Shown one piece after another: positions 59,790 to 64,000 of a DNA stretch of 64,000 bases (its first letter is position 1; each line of letters opens with the position of its first letter). The position numbers and the translations under genes were made by a program. The stretch is from contig OZ176058.1 in assembly GCA_964247055.1 (NCBI GenBank), positions 372,001 to 436,000 on the forward strand. Direction: 5' to 3'. This DNA comes from Paragordius varius (Eukaryota > Nematomorpha). Below the pieces are notes generated by a model. That model saw only the letters and a program-made list of their open reading frames with translations, was not told the origin of the DNA and ran no database searches.

Positions 59790-60063
59790 GAAGGCGTGAA
59801 ACGCAAAATATAAAGACAACCAAATTCTTTAAAAAACAAGCAGCTACTATATCAAACCTTAGTTATTCTTACATAAACTACTGATTAAACTTTAAAATGA
59901 TATAATTGAGTATTAAGAATTTACACATACGTAATAATCCCTATTTTGAAACTCAAAACAATAAGTAATATTAAAATAAACTGATTTCGAAAAAATATGG
60001 TTTTTTTTAAAAAAAATTGCCTTTATATTTTTACGTTTTGTCCGTAGTTTTCAATTTTTACTG
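59790..60063. mobile_element. M1 element, left end worn
   Basis: Right end gtagttttcaatttttactg; left arm reduced to gaaacgcaaaatataaagac. Confidence 0.65.
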
Positions 60064-60990
60064 TAATAGATTCATCTATAAATTAATATTGTCGTCAAAA
60101 TTACTATACTAAAATTGTAGCAAGAGTAATTAACGTAAACTACTTTAGGCATATTAAAATTCTTAATATATATTTTAAAAATTCTTAATATATCATCAAA
60201 ATTTCTAAAAAAGATTTTTTATAAAATCTAAAAGTTTATTTATACCATTCTAGCCTAAAAATAGGACAAAGTATGCTTTAACAAAAGTTTGCTACTAACA
60301 ATTAAATTTTTGTAAAAATTATGCATTTTTTTAAAAAAAAAATTTTGTAATTTGTTAACAATTAATTATTGTTAAAAAGTATGCCTTTTTAAAAAAAATT
60401 TTTGTACCTTTTGTCCATATTATAATTTCAACTTTTACTGTAAATTAAGTACCAATTATTTTTTATTTTATATACCTTAGGTAAATTAATAGAGGGGGGT
60501 GGGGAATTTTATTTTGAAACCATAGTTTTTGTAAAAATTGTGGATATTTTTAACAATGTTTTTCCTTTTTTGATATCGAAAAGTATTTAATATATATATT
60601 TTTTTATAATTTATTTATTAATATTTTAAATTTTTCAATTTGATTATTTAATTTTTTAAATTATTTTTATGTTTTTATAATATATATTTTTTTAAATTAT
60701 TTTGAGAATACATGGGAACTTCTAAAAAAAGCTTAAAAATTAACTTTGGTATAAACTAATTTATTTAACTAATCAAAATATTTTAAGGAGCGTAAAACTT
60801 ATATGTGGATATTACTAGTTTTTGAAAAATATTGTGCATATTTTTAACAAGGTTTTTCGATTTTTAATTTTAAAAAAAAAATGATGGTTTTTTAGAAAAC
60901 ACAATTTTGTCTTTAAATTTTTACGCTTTGTGTTTAGAATTTCAATTTTACTGCACAATTTTTATGTTTTGGGTTTTTTTCGATTAATTG
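60064..60990. other. Intergenic stretch with solo M1 ends
   Basis: A right M1 terminus ends at 60440 (tttcaacttttactg) and a worn one at about 60953. Otherwise no recognisable content. Confidence 0.5.
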
Positions 60991-61212
60991 AAATCAAATT
61001 CACCCTAAAATAAATTAAGCTTGTTTTTAAATATTAAAAATTACCTTTATTGTATTATATTTTTAAAATATAAAATTTACATTTAAAATTAATATATTGC
61101 TGAAAAATATCGTAAAAATATATTTCACATTAATGATGAGTTATATTAGATGCCAGAAAACACATAATTTATTTTTCGAGGGTAAACAAGAGTCAATTTG
61201 AATTGTAAATGG
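60991..61212. mobile_element. M2 element
   Basis: aaatcaaattcaccctaaaa at the left (outer terminus lost) and tttgaattgtaaatgg at the right, followed by TA. Confidence 0.72.
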
Positions 61213-61469
61213 TATATCAAATAAATAAATCATAATACTATTTTTCAATAAATAGATGGCGTCAGAGATAACCATATATATAAACTGCAAAATATAAATT
61301 ATATATAATATATTTATTTAAAATTATTATACCTTAATATAGTATGTATAAATAAGTTTAGATTAGTAATTTTTAACAAAAAAACTTTATGTTGTTTTTC
61401 ATACATAATACTGTTGCTGGAACCTAACCGGTTTATAAATTCACAAATTTTTACATTTTAATATAAATA

Positions 61470-61497
61470 CAGTAAAAACTGAAATTATACGGACAAT
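61470..61497 (+). mobile_element. M1 left-terminus stub at a duplication breakpoint
   Basis: cagtaaaaactgaaattata plus cggacaa, then an abrupt switch to ttattaataacatattttaa, which matches DGAT1 intron 14 near 42230. The element has no right half. Confidence 0.8.
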
Positions 61498-62628
61498 TAT
61501 TAATAACATATTTTAACTGTAATTATTGATAAAAATTTTTTTAAAAAAATAGGTCCCTTTAGCATACTTCTTTATATTTCAATTCTATTAAAAACGATAG
61601 GTTTAAAATTCTTAAGAATTTAAAAATGGTTTTCGTTGAAATAAAAATTGTGTTTTAGTTTTGTTTTACATTTGTCTCTTTATTTCATTTAAATAAATTT
61701 TTAAAACTTTCAAAAAAAAATTCACTTTTGAAAATAACTCTTTTTCAAGAGATCAATTATGTAAATAATTAAATAATATTAATTGTAATTAAATAATTTT
61801 AAATGTAATTGTTAAAATAAATTTTTTTTAATTAAATTCCTTTGACATAAGTTAAAAAAAATTTAAGTTCCAAAAAAATTCACTCTATTGAAAAATTAAC
61901 CCTTTTTAAAAATTAATATTTATATAATTTAATAATGTTCAACTGTAATTATTGATAAAAAAAATTTTTTAGAAAAAATTGTTTTGTCTATTTTTACATT
62001 CGATAATTTTTTTGAAACTTCCAAAAAAATTCACTTTAATAATTTTTTTAGAATATCAATTATTTAATAATTTTAAATGTAATTATTAAAATTTTTTTTT
62101 AAATTTCCATTATAGATCCCATTGACATACTTCGTTTTATTTCAATTAAAAATGATAGTTTTAATATTCTCAAGGGTTTAAAAACTATTTTTTTATATGC
62201 AAAAAAGTCTGTGTTTTAGTTTATTTTTATATTTGTCTCTTTATATTTCATTTTAATAAATTTTTAAAACTTTCAAAAAAATTTACTCAAAAAAATATAT
62301 ATTTTTAGATTATTAATATTCATTAAATTAAATAATTTTAACTGTAATTATTAATATAAAATTTTTTTTAAATTTCCATCATAGGTCTTTGGCATACATC
62401 GTTATATATTCAATTAGCTTTAATATTTCAAGGGTTCAAAGTTGCAAAAAAATTGTGTTTTAGTTTCGCTTTACATTCGTCTTTTTATATTATTTTAATA
62501 AATTTTTTAAAAATTTACTGTATTTTTAAAATTACTTTTTTCAATATTAATATTCATATAATTAAGTTATTTTAAAGTAATTATCAAAAAATTTTTACTA
62601 TAATTATGAATTTTTTTTAAAAAAATAG
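61498..62628 (+). repeat. Second copy of the DGAT1 intron 14 decoy array
   Basis: Matches about 41.2-42.5 kb. Acceptor-edge decoys of exon 15 lie near 61550, 61840, 62114 and 62384 (aggtccctttagcatac and variants), then the intact exon copy at 62629. Confidence 0.85.
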
Positions 62629-62778
62629 GTTCCTTTGGCATACCTCGTTTCAACTTATCTCAAAGGTGGTCAATGGGGTAATATCCTGGTATGGTTAAGT
62701 CTTATCCTAGGTCAACCAATTTGTATTTTCATGTATTTCCATGATTATTACATTCTCAACATGGTTAAAAATCATTGA
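62629..62778 (+). pseudogene. DGAT1: Third copy of DGAT1 terminal exon
   Basis: It encodes [40 protein letters not shown] and YILNMVKNH before TGA. It preserves the acceptor (aaataggttcc) and an open frame with two replacements and two extra C-terminal residues relative to exon 15. No exons 1-14 precede it; DGAT1-like sequence begins only at about 61498, inside the last intron. It is therefore probably an orphan terminal-exon fragment. It could be a distant alternative last exon of copy R, since the splice phase matches. Confidence 0.8.
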
Positions 62779-64000
62779 AAAATCAGCTGATCTGCATATA
62801 CAAAATTTTGAATTCACCCGAACAAGGATTTCAAACCAAGAAATTTATCTGATGTGGATTTTATCAAATTCTTATAAATACATTTGATTGCAATAACAAA
62901 ATGAAAAAATCAGCTGATCTGGATAAAATTCCAAAATCTTTTTACACATTCTCATGTATTTCCATGATTATTACATTCTCAACATGTACAACAATGTTAA
63001 ATAATTGAAAATCAGTTGATCTGGATACAAATATAATGTTAAAAACAACTAACAAATGCTAAAAACAGCTAAGAAATTCATCTAATGTGGGCATATGTAT
63101 TAATTTTCTATCATATAATTTAATACATCTTTAAAAATTTTTCTCGAGTTATTGCTCTTAAAAACAATGGAAAAACGAAAACAGCTGATCTGGAAAGAAT
63201 TCCAAAACCAATTTGTATTCTCATGTATTTCCATGATTATTACATTCTCAACATGGTTAAAAATTGATTGAAAAAACAGCTGATCTGCATATACAAAAAT
63301 AATGTTAAATTCACCCAAACAATAAGACCTTTAAGGATTCATTTTCGAGTTATTGCTCTTAAAAACAATGTAAAAAAATAAAATTAGCTTATCTAGATAT
63401 AAATCTCCAATAAATTCGCATATTCTTATGTATTTCGATGATTATTAATTCTTAACATGTACAACAATGTTAAAAATGAAGTTGAAAAAATCAGCTGATC
63501 TGGACATACAAAAATATTAAATTTACCCACTAACAATGATTGTTAAAAACAGCTAAGAAATATATTAAATGTAGATATATATCTAAATTAATGACCATAT
63601 AATTTTATATAAAACATTTTGGAGTTATTTCGATTGATAAAATAATCAGCTGATCTGGATGAAATTCCAAAATAACTGACATATTTCCATGATTATTACA
63701 TTCTCAACATGGTTAAAAAATTGAAAAATCAGCTGATCTGCACGTACAAAATTTTTAATTTTTTCAAACAAGGATTTCAAACAGCTAAATGGATATATTT
63801 TATAGCATCCTTAAAAAAACTTTCTCGAGTTATTGCTCTTAAAAACAATCAAAAATTAGCTGATCTGGATTAAATTACAAAATATACTTACAATTTTCAT
63901 GAATATTACATTCAACAATCGAAAAAAGAAAAACAGCTGATCTAGATATAAATCTACAATAAATTCGCATATTTTCATGTATTTCCATGATTATTACATT
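62779..64000 (+). repeat. Second last-exon-derived satellite (runs off the window)
   Basis: Units of about 250-300 bp as in 42681-46320, with tcatgtatttccatgattat repeats near 62953, 63222, 63429, 63680 and 63978, and repeated aatcagctgatctgcatata. The unit at 63207 keeps aaaccaatttgtattctcat. Some unit pairs are almost identical to ones in the first array (for example 63328-63390 and 42811-42873), which suggests exchange or recent duplication between the arrays. Confidence 0.87.

Overview
The window is eukaryotic, extremely AT-rich (under about 20% G+C by eye) and built around a single recognisable gene family: diacylglycerol O-acyltransferase 1 (DGAT1; midway in Drosophila), an ER-membrane MBOAT enzyme that makes triacylglycerol. 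Protein-level resemblance and intron density suggest an arthropod, most likely an insect, with a very AT-biased genome. I cannot name the order. No tRNA, rRNA, CRISPR or bacterial feature is visible.

Layout. (1) Positions 1-24943 form a giant, imperfect inverted duplication. The left arm carries DGAT1 copy L on the minus strand (exons 1-6, cut by the window start) and the right arm carries copy R on the plus strand, head to head. Every exon of L mirrors one of R with identical exon length (except exon 1), splice phase and order. About 19 silent against 3 replacement differences in exons 2-6 argue that both copies are under selection. (2) Positions 8881-18017 are the shared 5' flank, filled with small DNA transposons and dispersed repeats. 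(3) Positions 18018-42680 hold copy R complete: 15 coding exons that join in phase into 732 codons. They include the FYxDWW motif, the FFHE active-site histidine, and a roughly 280-residue disordered repeat-bearing insertion in the cytosolic loop. (4) Positions 42681-46320 hold a satellite whose unit contains a piece of the last DGAT1 exon and two ATCAGCTGAT motifs. (5) Positions 46570-61490 are a mosaic that repeats, mostly inverted, the blocks seen at 9.9-16 kb. (6) Positions 61498-64000 hold a third copy of DGAT1's last intron, last exon and downstream satellite, joined abruptly to a transposon end.

The most unusual feature is systematic. Around many DGAT1 exons the flanking introns contain tandem copies of the exon's edge: acceptor plus first 15-45 nt upstream, last 40-65 nt plus donor downstream. 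The real exon sits between an array of acceptor-only decoys and an array of donor-only decoys. This implies introns that grow by tandem duplications whose breakpoints lie inside exons, with splicing tolerating the debris.

Two main small inverted-repeat element families populate the non-coding DNA: M1 (TA target site, ends CAGTAAAAATTGAAATTATA, about 230-300 bp) and M2 (TA target site, ends CCATTTACA, with 21-bp subterminal repeats). A tandem family M3 (about 150-160 bp unit) and non-coding dispersed blocks M4-M6 make up much of the rest. The M1-M6 names are mine.
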